NCBI GenBank assembly: GCA_008638375.1
Contig: CM018043.1
Location: 42,438,651-42,502,650 of the forward strand
DNA: 64,000 nucleotides
Reading direction: 5' to 3'
DNA from: Nyssa sinensis
Lineage: Eukaryota > Streptophyta > Magnoliopsida > Cornales > Nyssaceae
A program made the translations under genes and the position numbers. The notes under the pieces are model-generated. The model was given only the letters and a program-made list of their open reading frames with translations. It made no database searches and was not told the DNA's origin. Each line of letters begins with the position of its first letter. The first letter of the stretch is position 1. Below, in pieces: positions 11,360-23,633 of the stretch.

Positions 11360-13105
11360 CAGGAGCTCGGGGCAATAAGGGGGCAAGCCAACCACTGTGC
11401 CATGCCAACCATATGTGCACATATATAGAGATAATATATATTTAATATGTAATTAATTAATTAAATTAGTTATTTATTAAAAATAGTTCCTGATGTCCAA
11501 ATGAAAGAAATAAATAGTGTAAGTTTACTATTTTAGACATTCTAAGACCAATGGTGAGGTCCGTTTTGCGACACAGGGTCCCAAAAAATAAAAGAAACGT
11601 AAAAGTGCAAAATGACCATTTTGCCCTTTTTAGTACAGATGTCCAAATTGAGTTCCGCGAAAGCCTAAACCAATTTTCTTCGATGTTCTGAATTCAATAG
11701 TAGAGTCTATTTTAGTAAAAGAGAAACCAATAGTAAAGAGGCAAAAAATTTGATGAATAACATAAATTATGAAAAGGTAAACTAAGATATATTATCTATT
11801 GATGAATAGGGATTTCAAAAGGGAAGAAACAATGACTTGATTTTATTTGGAAAGCAAGGAAACGGTTTTAAAAGGTAAGTAATCTCTGATCTCTGCATGT
11901 GTTACATTCCCAGCCATGTCAATAGTTTTTCTTATATTATCTATTATATTCTATACATGCTAGAATGTTTATTGAGTCCACATTGATATTGCTCTATCTT
12001 ATGGAAAGTGTTTATTGACTGTTATATATCTTGATCATGATTTCTGTGCACTCTGTACATAGGCCTCGAGGGGCAAGACTTATGATCTCAGCAACCCAGC
12101 TTACATTGGCCTATTAAGGCAACTGTTTCATTCTCGTTGCTGAGAACAGTGTTATTGGATTTACTTTTCATGGGATTTAGCATGATCTCGATATATTATA
12201 TTGTAGGAAGATTTGTGCTCAGTCACAAACTCCATTTGATGCTTACTAGACCTACAAGTCGAAAAAATGGAATCAAAAGTGGCAATTAAAGTGGGATTTA
12301 CGAGACGAGTATTGAACCGACGGGTTAGTGCTTGGCTAAAAGATCGAGGAAAAAGGGAACAAAAAGAGATTAAAGGGTATGCCGGGCCCCAAGTTAAAGT
12401 GCATCCACATTTGTTGTTATCAGTATCTATTATTGACTTTCATAGCTTGACCATATTATTTCATTATGAATGATCATGAGATTTCACAGCTTTTTATTGA
12501 GAGTATACAATTTATACTTGAGACAGTTCATGACTATAGCAATATCATATTGTTAGCAGAACAGATTTTATTGCTTTATCATTTGAGTTCCTATCATCTG
12601 ATATTAAGTTCTATATTTCTTGACTGGCTAGCATATTGCATTATCCTAGTTTTTTTATGGATTATGTTTTTCTATATTGACCTATACACATGATAGAGTA
12701 AAGGAGTATTACTTACTGAGTTTTCATAACTCAAAACAGATACTACTTTTTGACTATTTCAGGCACAGAGATCGAGAACAGATAGTAGAGCCTGATAGCT
12801 AGAGGTGGACATTTCTTTTGAAGTTACAGTGTAATACTTAGTACAGACAATCTTGTAGCTCTCCCATGTTATCCACGTCTTGGGGATAAACAATTGTATA
12901 AGAAATTTGTATTCCGCATATTGAGAACATTATATATATCACATGCAACTTTTATTTATTATTTGTTTAAGTCTTCTGCTATTTAGTTGTTGCGTGTTAG
13001 TAGCACTGATTGTGTAGCAAGTTGAGACAGACCCTTAGTTCGACAACAGTGTCGGATCGGGTGCACGACATGAGATCCGCACAGGGTGGGTCTCGGGTCG
13101 TGACA
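11360..13105 (+). mobile_element. 3' part of an older Gypsy LTR into which Gypsy A inserted
   Basis: The segment ends CACAGGGTGGGTCTCGGGTCGTGACA, almost the same end as the solo LTR at 8715, and shares its 'GAGGTCCGTTTTGCGACACAGGG' and 'AGTTCCGCGAAAGCCTAAAC' modules. Its 5' part is not in the window, so it was probably cut off by Gypsy A. What follows 13105 does not look like a primer-binding site, so it is a 3' LTR or a solo LTR. Confidence 0.75.
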
Positions 13106-13524
13106 AAATGAATGATGAAGTTCAGAGTCATGACGCTTGATGTATGTTGTGAGAGACTAATAAGATAGAGTCATGACACTTGATGTACCTTAAGGGTAAG
13201 AACGTCATTTTTCAACATTCTTTAGGGCTTACATAAGCGCTCAGTAAATGCATTCATATATAATAGGGTATAATGGTCATTTAAACATATTTGTTACCAC
13301 TGTTTTTCGACAAACACTAACATGTGTGGTTAGTTTAATTTATCCTATAATATTTTTAGTCTAATTTATTAGAAGCATGTAGTAGTTTTTGTTTGAAGAC
13401 AACCTAAAAATGTTGAATTAATAGCTTGAATATGATGTGGTAAAATTATCATATCTTGTTCTAGAAAAATTGAAACTGAACTCTGTTTTTTTTTGGTTAG
13501 AAAGTAGACTCATAGAAATTTCTA

Positions 13525-15020
13525 GTGACTTAGTTAATCGTGTCACTGTGAGTAAAATGCTAATGATTTTACTTTTATTTCTCAAAAAATCATTCAATTC
13601 TCCCGGTCCAATGGTCCCAATAACTAAATAGTTTGGATGATATATCACATGTGTATCTATAATACATGACTAGAAAACTTTATTTTTTGAGATGCCATAA
13701 AGTGACAAATATATTCAAAGCATGACACGTGTATGTACAAAGTTTTTCAAGGTACAGATCAAGAAAGATTGTATTATCCAGATCAAACAGGCATAGAGGG
13801 TTCAGAGGTATATGGTTTAGAATATAGCACTGCCTTCAATATCATACCGACCTCAGAATAAGGAAACAAAGTTCAATATGGCAACTATTATCTTCGAATA
13901 TCTTCAGATCCCTACTTTTATGGCTCATAATCCTACTCAGCTTAGGAGATCTACAACTTATAAATAAGACTATAAGGTATGCTTTCAATATAGATTCAAT
14001 TCTTCTTTTCAATTATAGCTTCATTTTCTTTACTGACTTTACCATTGGAGCGATTACCACCAGAACTTTTCTGGCGACCCTCTGATCTTGAATTCTTGAC
14101 AGGTAGCGAAGGACGGGAGGCCCTTCTAATCCTAAAGGAGCAACATCATTTTTCATTTAAGCTTTTTTTAGGAGGGTTAGATTTACATGTAAAAAATATT
14201 TCTTATGCAAAATTTAGAAGAGAATTTTTATTTTTCAAAATTAAGAGGAACATTTATATATAAAAAAAATAATTCCAAAATTTAGGGAGGGTTCTAGCCC
14301 ACCCAACCCAGCACACACATTCACCTTTGTTTATAATTGTTCATCCACTTGTCAAAGCGGGACTTACTAGTGGATTATAGAGTACGCCCCATAAGTGGGG
14401 GACCCTACTTGTGTGAAAGGTTGGAAAAAAGGTTAAAAGACTAATTTTGCCTTTAATTGATATTTAGAATTGAATTCCACCTTCATTTTCGCTTTTTGTT
14501 TTTATCAGTAAAAGATATTTATTTAATTAAGAAAACGTTCGAGGGAAGCGAAGTCGTCTTCATCTAGATTAAAAAGGCTACTCTGTTTAAAACTTCCGAG
14601 AAGTTGCCCACTTGATGCTAATGATGCTATCCTCTTGTGAAATCAAAGCTTGACCAGTGAGCTGCACCAACTTTGGTCTGAGTCACTAATCCAATGGTTG
14701 TTGACACTGATACTAATACACGTGGTAAAAGTCACGTTAGGGGAAATTAGTCACCTTTTAGTGATTTTACCCAAAAATGAGGCTGGATTAAGGTAGCCAA
14801 ACAACACGGCTTGATGTTGATTTCACACATCCATGTTAAACAACATTATTTTTATAGAAACACAAAGCAATCCGACATCCCGCTTCCCTTTGGGGCTACT
14901 AGGGTTTTTAGTCATGTCTTGTCTTGTCTGTTTGCCTTTTGAGACCTTTTGGAAGTCCACACTTTTCATTTTTCATTTGACGTTAGAAAATGTCCATGAA
15001 TGTCATTGTGTCCCACGACG
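13525..15020. repeat. Diverged segmental duplication, copy 1
   Basis: Matched in order by 15690-16560: 'taaaatgctaat...tttacttttatttctcaaaaaat', the 'cttgtgtga(a/g)agg' stretch, 'gttgacactgata...acacgtggtaaaa', and 'ttggggctactagg...ttagtcatg'. Copy 1 has about 600 extra bases near 13650-14300. No coding sequence is evident; an ORF at 14833-15054 falls in the repeat and is interrupted in copy 2. Confidence 0.7.
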
Positions 15021-15689
15021 ACGTGTTTTTTTAATATTATTTTATCATGTATAATATGACTCATCATTTTTAATGAAATATATTACATACGAGAAAATAT
15101 TATTTAAAAGACATTGTTATGTAATATTCCAAACTCATTAAATAACGTCTCATTACTCTCTTTTCCTATGACTAATTCTTCTCAGGACGGCTCATGATTG
15201 GCGTAGGACCAATAATTGAGAACCACCCAATAATATCTCGTTGTGAATTGTGTCATTTTAGTCCATATTTGATATATTTACTAATGAAATTACTGGATTC
15301 GATTAGATTGGATCACCAAATTAAATATTTGTACCAAATATGGGATAAACAAATTAAATTCAGATTAGATTCTAAACAAAATCCAACTCATTGAGAGTCT
15401 TAACTTGAAGTTTTTTTAATATAGATCAAAATCCAATTCATCGACAACTCCAAACATGAGAAAATTGAAATTGCAATATAATAGCCCACTAAGACCCTAT
15501 CATGTTTCAAGGAGGCTTTGATATAAAGACATTCTTTGTTATTCTAATGTTCACAATAAATATGCAAATGAGAAACACCTAATGGTCATTGCTTGTCATA
15601 TCATCTAAATTAAGATTACTTTTATGCAAATACACGTGCATTATTATTATTGATTGTAGGAACTAATAGTGTGAACAAAATGACTTAAT

Positions 15690-16560
15690 AAGATTTGGTG
15701 ATTTAGTTAACTGCATAGCTGTGAATAAAATGCTAATATTTTTACTTTTATTTCTCAAAAAATTATTTTACATGACATGTCGCATGTGTAAATATGTCTT
15801 GTTGCACATGTAACTTTTCATCTAACCTTTTAAAACCAGGCTCTTAAAGAACCACTAAATAATTACTCACTCTCTCACGCAAGTGGAGTTTACTTAGTGA
15901 ATTATAAAATAGGCTCCACAAGTGATGGATCCCGCTTGTGTGAGAGGTGGAACAACGGTAAAAAGACTAATATTACCTTTAAGCAATTTGTAACCAATAT
16001 TTAGAAATGAGTTCCACCTTCATTCAACTTTTTTCTTATCACTAAAAGATATTTATTTATATTAAGACGTCCGAGGGGAGCAAACCCTCGCCTTATTAAA
16101 GGGGACCACTTGGTAAAACTTTGGAGAACTTTCCCTATGTTGCTAAAGCGGTGTTATGATTGATGTTCACCTTTTTTTTTTTTTTTTAGCCCAACCGGCC
16201 AACATCTTGTAGTGAAATCAAGCTTGACCAGCACCAAAGTTTGATCTGAGTCACTAATCCATTAGACTTTGGTTAGTTGTTGACACTGATACACGTGGTA
16301 AAAAGCCTTTAGAGATTTTGCCCAATTCCAGTTCAAAAATGAGGGTTGAATGATTAAGGTAGCAAACAACACGAAGCTTATGTTTGATTTCACACATCCC
16401 AATGGTAACAAACAACATTATTTTATAGAAACACATGGCTTCCCCTTTTGGGGCTACTAGGCTTTTTTAGTCATGCCATGTCTTGTTTGTTTGCCTTTTG
16501 GGACCTCATGGAGGTCCACACTTTTCATTTACCATTTTGCGTTACAAAATGTCCCCTCAT
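15690..16560. repeat. Diverged segmental duplication, copy 2
   Basis: The second copy of the sequence at 13525-15020, in the same orientation. Between the two (15020-15690) and on either side I see AT-rich non-coding DNA. Nothing here identifies a transposon end. Confidence 0.7.
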
Positions 16561-16724
16561 CACACCTTTCTTGGGCCGATTTTATCATTAAATCAAAAAA
16601 AAAAAAAATCACTTTAAACGACACTTATAAAAGACATCTCAAATTTTATATGTTTATAATATAACCTATATTAAAAATCTAAGACCAATAAAAATATAAT
16701 TTTAAAAAGAAATTCATAAATTTT

Positions 16725-18481
16725 TGTTAGGAAAAGTGAGTTTTTGAACATAATAATTAGCTATTATTGAGCTAAAATTAAAGTGGCTCCCACGGATTAA
16801 TTTTGGTCAGTCTATATGGAAATGTGTTATCTTCCACGAGAAGATTAAGATCATGTATTTGGTTGCTCAAAACTATTAAGGAGTGAATGAGAAATTACCT
16901 CCAAACATCACCACTTGGAAAGAGTAACAAAAGCTTGAAGCTTGTGTCCCAAATAGGATGAGTACAAGGCTTTTAAAAAGTATATCTACTACATTAAAGG
17001 AAGGTTTGGGTCCTAAGGGGCACCCAAGTTTTGAGGAAAGGGAAGGACCTAGCACATGCTTGGTTCACCACACGCGCGACGCCACCCTGAGCAGAGTCAG
17101 GTTTGGGTTTGAGTCTTGGCCCGATGTATATATATCTTTTTGAAAAAAATTTATTTAAATAATTTTTCAAAACGCTGTCGTTTCTATTACTATTAAAAAT
17201 AGTCCAAAAGGTTGTCGTTTGGTTACCAGGATAATTTAAATCCAATGTTGTCGTTTTGTGATTGCGTTTGGTTTTGGTTTAAATCCAAAACGACGTTATT
17301 TTGCGATTAGACATTTGGTTTGAATTTTGACTGAATTGTAGAAGGGGGAAGACCTAGCACATGTTTGGTTCATCACACGCTCGCCGCTGCCCCAAGCTAG
17401 GTTGGGTTTGGGTTTGGGTTTGGGTTTGAGCCTTGGCCTGTTGTGTATATATCTTTTTGGAAAAAATTTATTTAAATAATTTTTCAAAACGCTATCATTT
17501 CTGTTATTGTTAGAAACAGTCCAAAACACTGTCGTTTGGTTACCAGGATAATTTAAATCCAACGTTGTTGTTTTGTGATTGCGTTTGGTTTTGGTTTAAA
17601 TCCAAAAGGGCATCGTTTTGCGATTAAACTTTTGGTTCGAATTTTAACTGAATTGTCTTCTTCTTTGCGGCTATTCGTTGAACTGTTGCGACTATAAGCC
17701 TTCGTGTCTATACCAAACAAACACGAAACAGTCTAAAACATCGTCGTTTGGTTACCAGGATATTTTAAATCCCACGTTGTCATTTTGCGATTGCGTTTGG
17801 TTTTGGTTTGAATCCAAAAAGACGTCGTTTTGCAATTAAACCTTTGGTTTGAATTTTGATTGAATCATCTTCTTCCTTGCGACTATTCGTTGAACTGTTG
17901 CGACTGTAAGCCTTCATGTCTGTGCCAAACAGACACGAATGCTCTATATAAACACCACGTACGCACCTATATACATTACATTTTTCTGCACGTTCATACA
18001 TCCCGTTTGAGAGAGTTCTGAAACATAAGTCTAGTTTATTGTACACAAAGTTTGCAGTGTTTCTTCTCTGTGTGAGACCACTTCATCCTGAGAAGCAGAC
18101 GTCCATTCAAATCGTAAGCACCAAGTACGAAGGCATAATCTGTCTTAAGGACATAACGTAAAACGCTAGACCTAGGTCTGTTATTTGCAAAAATATAATA
18201 AGTTCTTCTAGTTCAATTTCAGTTTTTGTTCTTCTGAAAAAACTAGTTACAAATAGAAACTTTTTACGATTTTTCTTAAATTCAAATTCTAGAATTTATA
18301 ATTATGTTTATGAAATTTGGAACAAAAATAGTTCTCTGTTCTTTGCTATTGGCTAGTCTATATTTTACAGAAACATATTACTGTTTTGTTTCTTTTTTAC
18401 TGAAAACATATACAGCCCTTTTTGTCAAACTAGTTATTCTGTTAAAGATAAAATTGATCTTTTTCATAAGAATTTCTATCA
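16725..18481 (+). repeat. 5' LTR of Copia 1, enlarged
   Basis: At 1757 bp it is about 510 bp longer than the 3' LTR (1247 bp). The extra length is repeated modules at 17190-17870. Outside these the two LTRs align from start to end but with many substitutions, so the insertion is old, in line with D being nested inside. Confidence 0.8.
17190..17870 (+). repeat. Three copies of an LTR module
   Basis: The module 'agtccaaaa...gtcgtttggttaccagga' through 'gaattttgactgaat' occurs near 17200-17340, 17517-17655 and 17730-17870. The 3' LTR has it once (about 35908-36050). A larger 'gacctagcacatg' unit is also doubled (17046 and 17350). Confidence 0.8.
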
Positions 18482-18645
18482 ATCTTAAAACAGATTATTA
18501 TTCTAAATTAGTTTTAGTCTTTTCAGATGTTTTATTTTCTATTTTTAGTTTGTAGTATTTTTTACTGTAGAATTTTTTGTTCAAAATACTATATTTCTAT
18601 TTTAGAAATTTTAATCTGTGAAAAAATTTGTAATGTAGTTTTTAA

Positions 18646-18901
18646 ATGGCAACTGAAACAACCCCAAATCCTACTGCTATTGTTGTGGTGTCTACATCTA
18701 TTATAACGCTGGTTCCTGTGAACCATAATGAGAAACCAGAGAAATTCAATGGGACTGGTTTCAAGAGATGACAATAAAAGATACTGTTTTATCTCACTAC
18801 TCTGAATTTGACTCGATTACTTCGTGAAGAAGCTCCTACTTTGAGGGGGAATGAGACAGATAGGCACGTGGTTGACGCAGTCGATGCATAGCAGCATGCT
18901 G
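18646..18901 (+). pseudogene. Copia 1 Gag, N-terminal part before Gypsy D
   Basis: Starts ATG at 18646 (MATETTPNPTAIVVVS) and reads NHNEKPEKFNGTGF, the usual start of Copia Gag before a conserved Trp region. In-frame stops at TGA, TAA and TAG codons follow in the next 80 codons. The frame runs straight into the TGCTG target site at 18897-18901 and resumes after Gypsy D at 30321. Confidence 0.8.
18897..18901. repeat. Target site duplication of Gypsy D, left copy
   Basis: TGCTG, repeated exactly at 30316-30320 on the other side of the element. Confidence 0.95.
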
Positions 18902-21599
18902 TGTCACACCCCGAATTCCAGCGAACCCGAGACGCGAGTAACGAGACGAAAAGAAATAAAACAATAAGGAGATAAAAGATAATAATGACATTCTCATACA
19001 TTCTGTACACTGTTCTGATACATACATAGGGTCTAGTCCACTTGCTTACAACATGTAAAATAAAATACGGTCTTGGGCTTATGCCCTTATACAATATCAA
19101 AAACAAACGCCCCTTGGGCCTAACATAGTCCCTAATCAGATCATCTCCACGTCTCGTACTGCTGGGACATCATCTGAAATGTTTGCCCCATTAAAGGGGT
19201 CAGCTCAACATGCTGGTACAATATAATGCTAATGCAAGAAACAAAACTAAGGTCGTGGCATGTGCAAGTGTACAGTTATTTCTATATGGCATTCAATATC
19301 ATGATGGTAGTATATGAGCAGTATATAGCAGATGAACTGTATGCGTGACACACCCATGCAACTCTATACCACCCATGTCTCATGATACGGTCATTCTCCG
19401 CTGGCATGAGTACCGCCACGTATGTCTCGCTTCACGGTCCGGAATCCGTCAGGCTTGCAAGTACCTATTGGCCGATTTTGGTTTTTTCACCACAGGATCT
19501 GCACCCTTATAATGCAAAGCACCAAGTGCTTACCGACGCCATGTCCAAGGAATCACACTATGCCAATATGCTCTGATCTCATCATGTCACAATGCAATCT
19601 CAATGATGCATCTCATTCATACATAAAGCATGCCTTCAAGTACACAATTCATAATGTCAACAGTTCTTCAAAGCATATAATTCACACACCACACTAACAC
19701 ATACGATATACCTATAATCATCATCCAACTTAACAAGATAGCACATAGCACATAGCACATAAGCATGTGAACACTCAAGCAAACATGTGAACAATCAATG
19801 CAGCAAAGCAAGTATTCCTAATCTCAATTCTATTTCTTACTTAGCACAATATATCGTACCTGGTAATCGATCTCAAACTGGAAAAGTATACTCGTAGTAA
19901 AGTGAAACCACCGTAAGAACACCGAAGGTTAGGTCACCTTCTCTTTGCCTTTCCGTGTCCCTAAAATTCATAAGATGAAACTCAGTTTAATTGTCACTTG
20001 AATTATGCTATTCATCAAATTTTATGTCTTTAATTCATAAGTTTCTATGTTTCTAAATTAGACTCTACCATTGAGTCCGGAACGTCGAAGAAAATAAGTT
20101 TAGGCTTTTGTAGAATTCAATTCGGACACCTGGGTTCAAAAGGGCAAAACAGTCATTTTGCACTTTACACGTGTCCTTACATTTCGTGACCTCTTTTCAC
20201 AATTCGGACTCCACAGTTGAGTCCGGAATGCTCGAGATAATTAAATTTCACTATTTGTTTACTAAATTCAGAGTTCATTTGACTGTATTTCAATTCAGGG
20301 GCATTTTGGTAATTTTATATGTTACTACGGGTCTTTTATTTTTCGGAACCCCGTCTCATAAAACGGACCTCGCCATTGGTCTCAGAATGGCCGAGATAGT
20401 CAAAATACACTAATGACTTGTCCCATTTGGACTCCGAGATATTTTTGAATATTTAAATAATTAATTAATTTAATTAATTAATTAATTAATTTTATTAATA
20501 TTTTATTAATATTTTAATTCAGGTGGGTCAAAGTGTAATTTCTCTAAAGTTCAGGGGTTAAAGGGTAATTTTCGAAAGTTCAGGACAGAATGGTAATTCT
20601 CAGAAAGTTCAGAGGCAATTTCGTAATTAGCTAAATTTACTATTCTTAATCAGGTTAACCAAACAGGGGCTTATCCAGAACAGGGATAGGATATCCTTGT
20701 TCCTATTTCAACTTTAAATTTTTAATTTCTTATATCCGTCGCCAAACACTCCTATCCTCCCTTTAATTTAAAACCAGGGAGTGACACGTGGCAGGGGCGG
20801 TTCGGCCCAAGCCCGACCCGAACCCAAACCGGACCCAGACCTGACCCAACTGCCCCCCCTTCTTCCCCGTTTTTCCGGCGGTGAACCAGTAGGGTTCTGG
20901 CGCCGGCGACATTTTTCCGGCGAGTTTTCCAGGTTTTAAAAATGCCATTTTCTAGAGTTTTTCAAGTAGGTTTCATTCCCACCTTCCATTTTCAATTTAG
21001 ACCAATGGATTATCACGAAATAGGGCTCAAAGGCCCATGGCCGAATCTCCGGCCAACTGAATATTTTCAATTTCTCACTCGGTTGTTCACTGTTTTCCCT
21101 CATTTCCTTTTCATTTCATTTTCTGCACTTATTAGGGTCATTTCTATCTCATTTAATCCAAGTTTTGTATACAAAATGCTAATCCAACCCCCCCATGACC
21201 GTGACCTGCAAATCCCTTTTTCTCCCTTATCTTTCAACCATTTTCCTTCATTCTTTTTGCAAAACGATCCTCACAACATACTCTTTAAAACCCTATGCAT
21301 CAAATAAATTATCATGCCTTAAAAAAAATAAAACAGAAAGGGTGCACTTACGGGTTTTCTGAATTTTCTCTCTCTGGCCGTGCCTTCTTTCACCTTCTTG
21401 CTCCGAGCTCAAACCAAGCTTCAAACTCTCTCTCAGAACTCTATTTCTCTCTCACACTTTCTGTTTCTTTCCTTCTCTTCTCTTCCCACCCGAGACCACA
21501 CCTATACACACACAAGTCAAATCTCTCACGTCTCTCCCTCACAGCCACTATCCTTGACCCCCTCTCCACCGTTCAGCCACCTTTTGCTTCCCCCCAAAT

Positions 21600-21626
21600 G
21601 CAGCTTTGCATTTAATGCAAAGCTGC
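21600..21626. promoter_or_regulatory. 13-bp hairpin downstream of TA tract in Gypsy D LTR
   Basis: GCAGCTTTGCATT, one T, then its exact reverse complement. In element sense it lies about 10 bases after a run of about 30 alternating T and A bases that may hold the TATA box. The same hairpin is in the other LTR at 29941-29967. Confidence 0.55.
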
Positions 21627-21718
21627 TCCTATATATCTATATATATATATATATATATTATCATCACACACACACTAGTTTCACACACTCCCAACCGGTT
21701 GTCCACCTAGTTTGGTTA

Positions 21719-21721
<3 letters not shown>

Positions 21722-21751
<30 letters not shown>
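21722..21751. repeat. CA microsatellite
   Basis: An ACACAC run of about 30 bases. The other LTR has the same array with interruptions at 30064-30106, a main length difference between the two LTRs. Confidence 0.9.
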
Positions 21752-21753
<2 letters not shown>

Positions 21754-21945
21754 CAGTGCACTACCATATCTTCTCCCACATATCCATATACACATTCATG
21801 CACATACATTATTTCACACATACCTACACCCATATACTATGTATATATATTAATGCATCAAAATTAATAACCATAATAATAATAATAATAATAATTTAAT
21901 TAACCAAGAACAATAATAATAAAAAAAAAATTCCATGTCATAACA

Positions 21946-21959
21946 TCCTTCCCTCCTTA
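21946..21959 (-). other. Polypurine tract of Gypsy D
   Basis: TAAGGAGGGAAGGA in element sense, touching the 3' LTR, and almost the same as the tract of Gypsy A. Confidence 0.9.
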
Positions 21960-22193
21960 CAAAAATTTCGTCCCGAAATTTAAAATAACATAAAGCAAAA
22001 GAAAGTACATCACTAATCAAACAACTCGGGGTATCTAGCACGGACCTCGGTCTCACGCTCCCAAGTAGCCTCCTCGACCCCATAATGGTTCCAACGAACC
22101 TTGACCAAAGGGATGGTCCTGTCTCGCAGAACCTGGTCCCGTCGAGTCCAATATCTCTACGGGTCTCTAGTCATAGGAAGCGTCCCTCTCTAA

Positions 22194-22445
22194 TTAGAGA
22201 TCTACCCAATCAAGTACATGTGAGGGGTCGGGATGGTACTTCCTCAGCATCGATACATGGAAGACGTCGTGAACTCCAGATAGCTGTGGTGGTAAGGCTA
22301 GCTTATAAGCCACCTCACCAACTCTCCCAAGAATCTCAAAGGGGCCAATAAATCGTGGCGACAGCTTCCCACCACGTCCAAATCTCCTCAAGCCCCGTCT
22401 GGGAGACACCTTGAGGAACACATGGTCCCCCACCTCAAATGCCAA
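22194..22445 (-). pseudogene. Gypsy D integrase C-terminus with chromodomain-like tail
   Basis: An 83-residue frame: FEVGDHVFLKVSPRRG, then KLSPRFIGPFEILGRVGEVAYKL, then VHDVFHVSMLRKYHPDPSHVL. The GPFEIL...PYRL-like fold is the SH3-like integrase C-domain, and the tail is where chromoviruses carry a chromodomain. It continues the integrase reading after one stop at about 22483. The frame ends after VLDWVDL, earlier than the matching A copy, which runs about 25 residues further. Confidence 0.85.
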
Positions 22446-22484
22446 GGGCCGCCGCCTCCTATCTGCATAGCTCCTCTGGCGACT

Positions 22485-23633
22485 CTAGGCTGTCAACAAG
22501 CGCTGCCTGATCACCTGTATCTTGTCCGTGGTCTCACGGACTATATCGGGTCCCAAGGCAGCTGTCTCTCCTACCTCAGTCCAACATACTGGGGAACGGC
22601 ACGGCCTACCATACAACGCCTCAAATGGTGCCATCTCTATACTGGACTGATAGCTGTTGTTGTAGGCAAACTCGACTAAGGCAAGGTGATCCTCCCAGCT
22701 ACCCCTGAAATCCATGACGCAAGCCCTAAGCATGTCCTCAAGGATCTGAATGGTGCGCTTTGACTGGCCATCTGTCTGGGGGTGAAAGGCAGTACTAAAC
22801 TGGAGCTGTGTCCCTAAGGCTGTCTGGAGACTCTGCCAAAACCGGGCAGTGAAACGCGGGTCCCTATCTGAAACAATGGATACCGGCACCCCATGTAGTC
22901 GTACAATCTCTCGAATATACAATCTACTGAGGGCATCTGATGAATCAGTCACTCTGATCGGCAAAAAGTGAGCAGACTTCGTCAGCCTGTCCACGATAAC
23001 CCAAACTGCATCATGGCCCCTCGGTGACCTCGGAAGACCCATCACGAAATCCATAGTCACGTGCTCCCACTTCCACTCGGCCACTGGCAATGGCTGCAAC
23101 AATCCCCCAGGTCTCTGGTGCTCAGCCTTCACCTGCTGGCACGTGAGACATCTCGACACGAACTGCGCCACATCTCTCTTCATCCCCGCCCACCAATACT
23201 GACGGCGCAGATCGTGATACATCTTAGTGCCCCCTAGGTGCACTGCCAGACGTGAGTGGTGGAAATCCCTAAAGACCTCAGCCCTAAGAGACTCTGGGAC
23301 AAAAACTCTACCCAAATACCTCAGACTAAGGTCAGAATGCACCGTCCATCCCGCAAATCCCTCAGGACTAGCAATCCGTACTCTGATCTGATCTGCCTCA
23401 ACATCCACTAGCTGTGCCTCTATCACTCTAGTCAAAAGGGTGGGCTGTGCACACAAGCTGAACAGAGTGGCATGTCCCTCAAACTCAGCAATATCTAGAT
23501 CAAACTCGCCAATATCCCCCATCATCTCCCACTCTCTGATGGCAACACTGGCAACTGTACCCCTCAATCTCCTGCTGAGTGCGTCAGCCACCACATTGGC
23601 TCTCCCTTGGGTGGTACTGAAGGTCAAAATCAT
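22485..23633 (-). pseudogene. Gypsy D integrase
   Basis: A 382-residue open frame. Residues about 120-175 hold the HHCC zinc domain ([19 protein letters not shown]...CLTCQQVK). The catalytic core follows with the three acidic residues in [27 protein letters not shown] and [13 protein letters not shown]. The core is complete by eye. It ends at a TAG where the frame otherwise goes on in phase into the C-terminal domain, so the protein would be truncated. It would insert element cDNA into chromosomes. Confidence 0.9.

Larger units (their letters stand above)
18902..21945 (-). repeat. 3' LTR of Gypsy D
   Basis: 3044 bp, from TGTCACACCCCG on the plus strand to CATAACA, which is TGTTATG...GGTGTGACA in element sense. 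It aligns along its whole length with 27252-30315; length differences are in the CA and ATA repeats near 21722-21750 and 21880-21895. Open frames here (for example at 21380-21853) are repeat translations, not genes. Confidence 0.95.

Noticed and set aside
17400..17432. TTTGGG repeats resembling telomere DNA
   Set aside because: The plant telomere unit is TTTAGGG; this is a short run inside the Copia 1 LTR, also present shorter in the 3' LTR.
18304..18555. Hydrophobic open frame of 83 codons that looks like membrane segments
   Set aside because: It lies across the end of the Copia 1 5' LTR; the matching 3' LTR does not keep the frame, and the hydrophobicity is due to T-rich DNA.
22485..23633. 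Gypsy D integrase as a domesticated host gene
   Set aside because: It is flanked by the other pol domains in normal order inside an element with target duplications, and ends in an inner stop.
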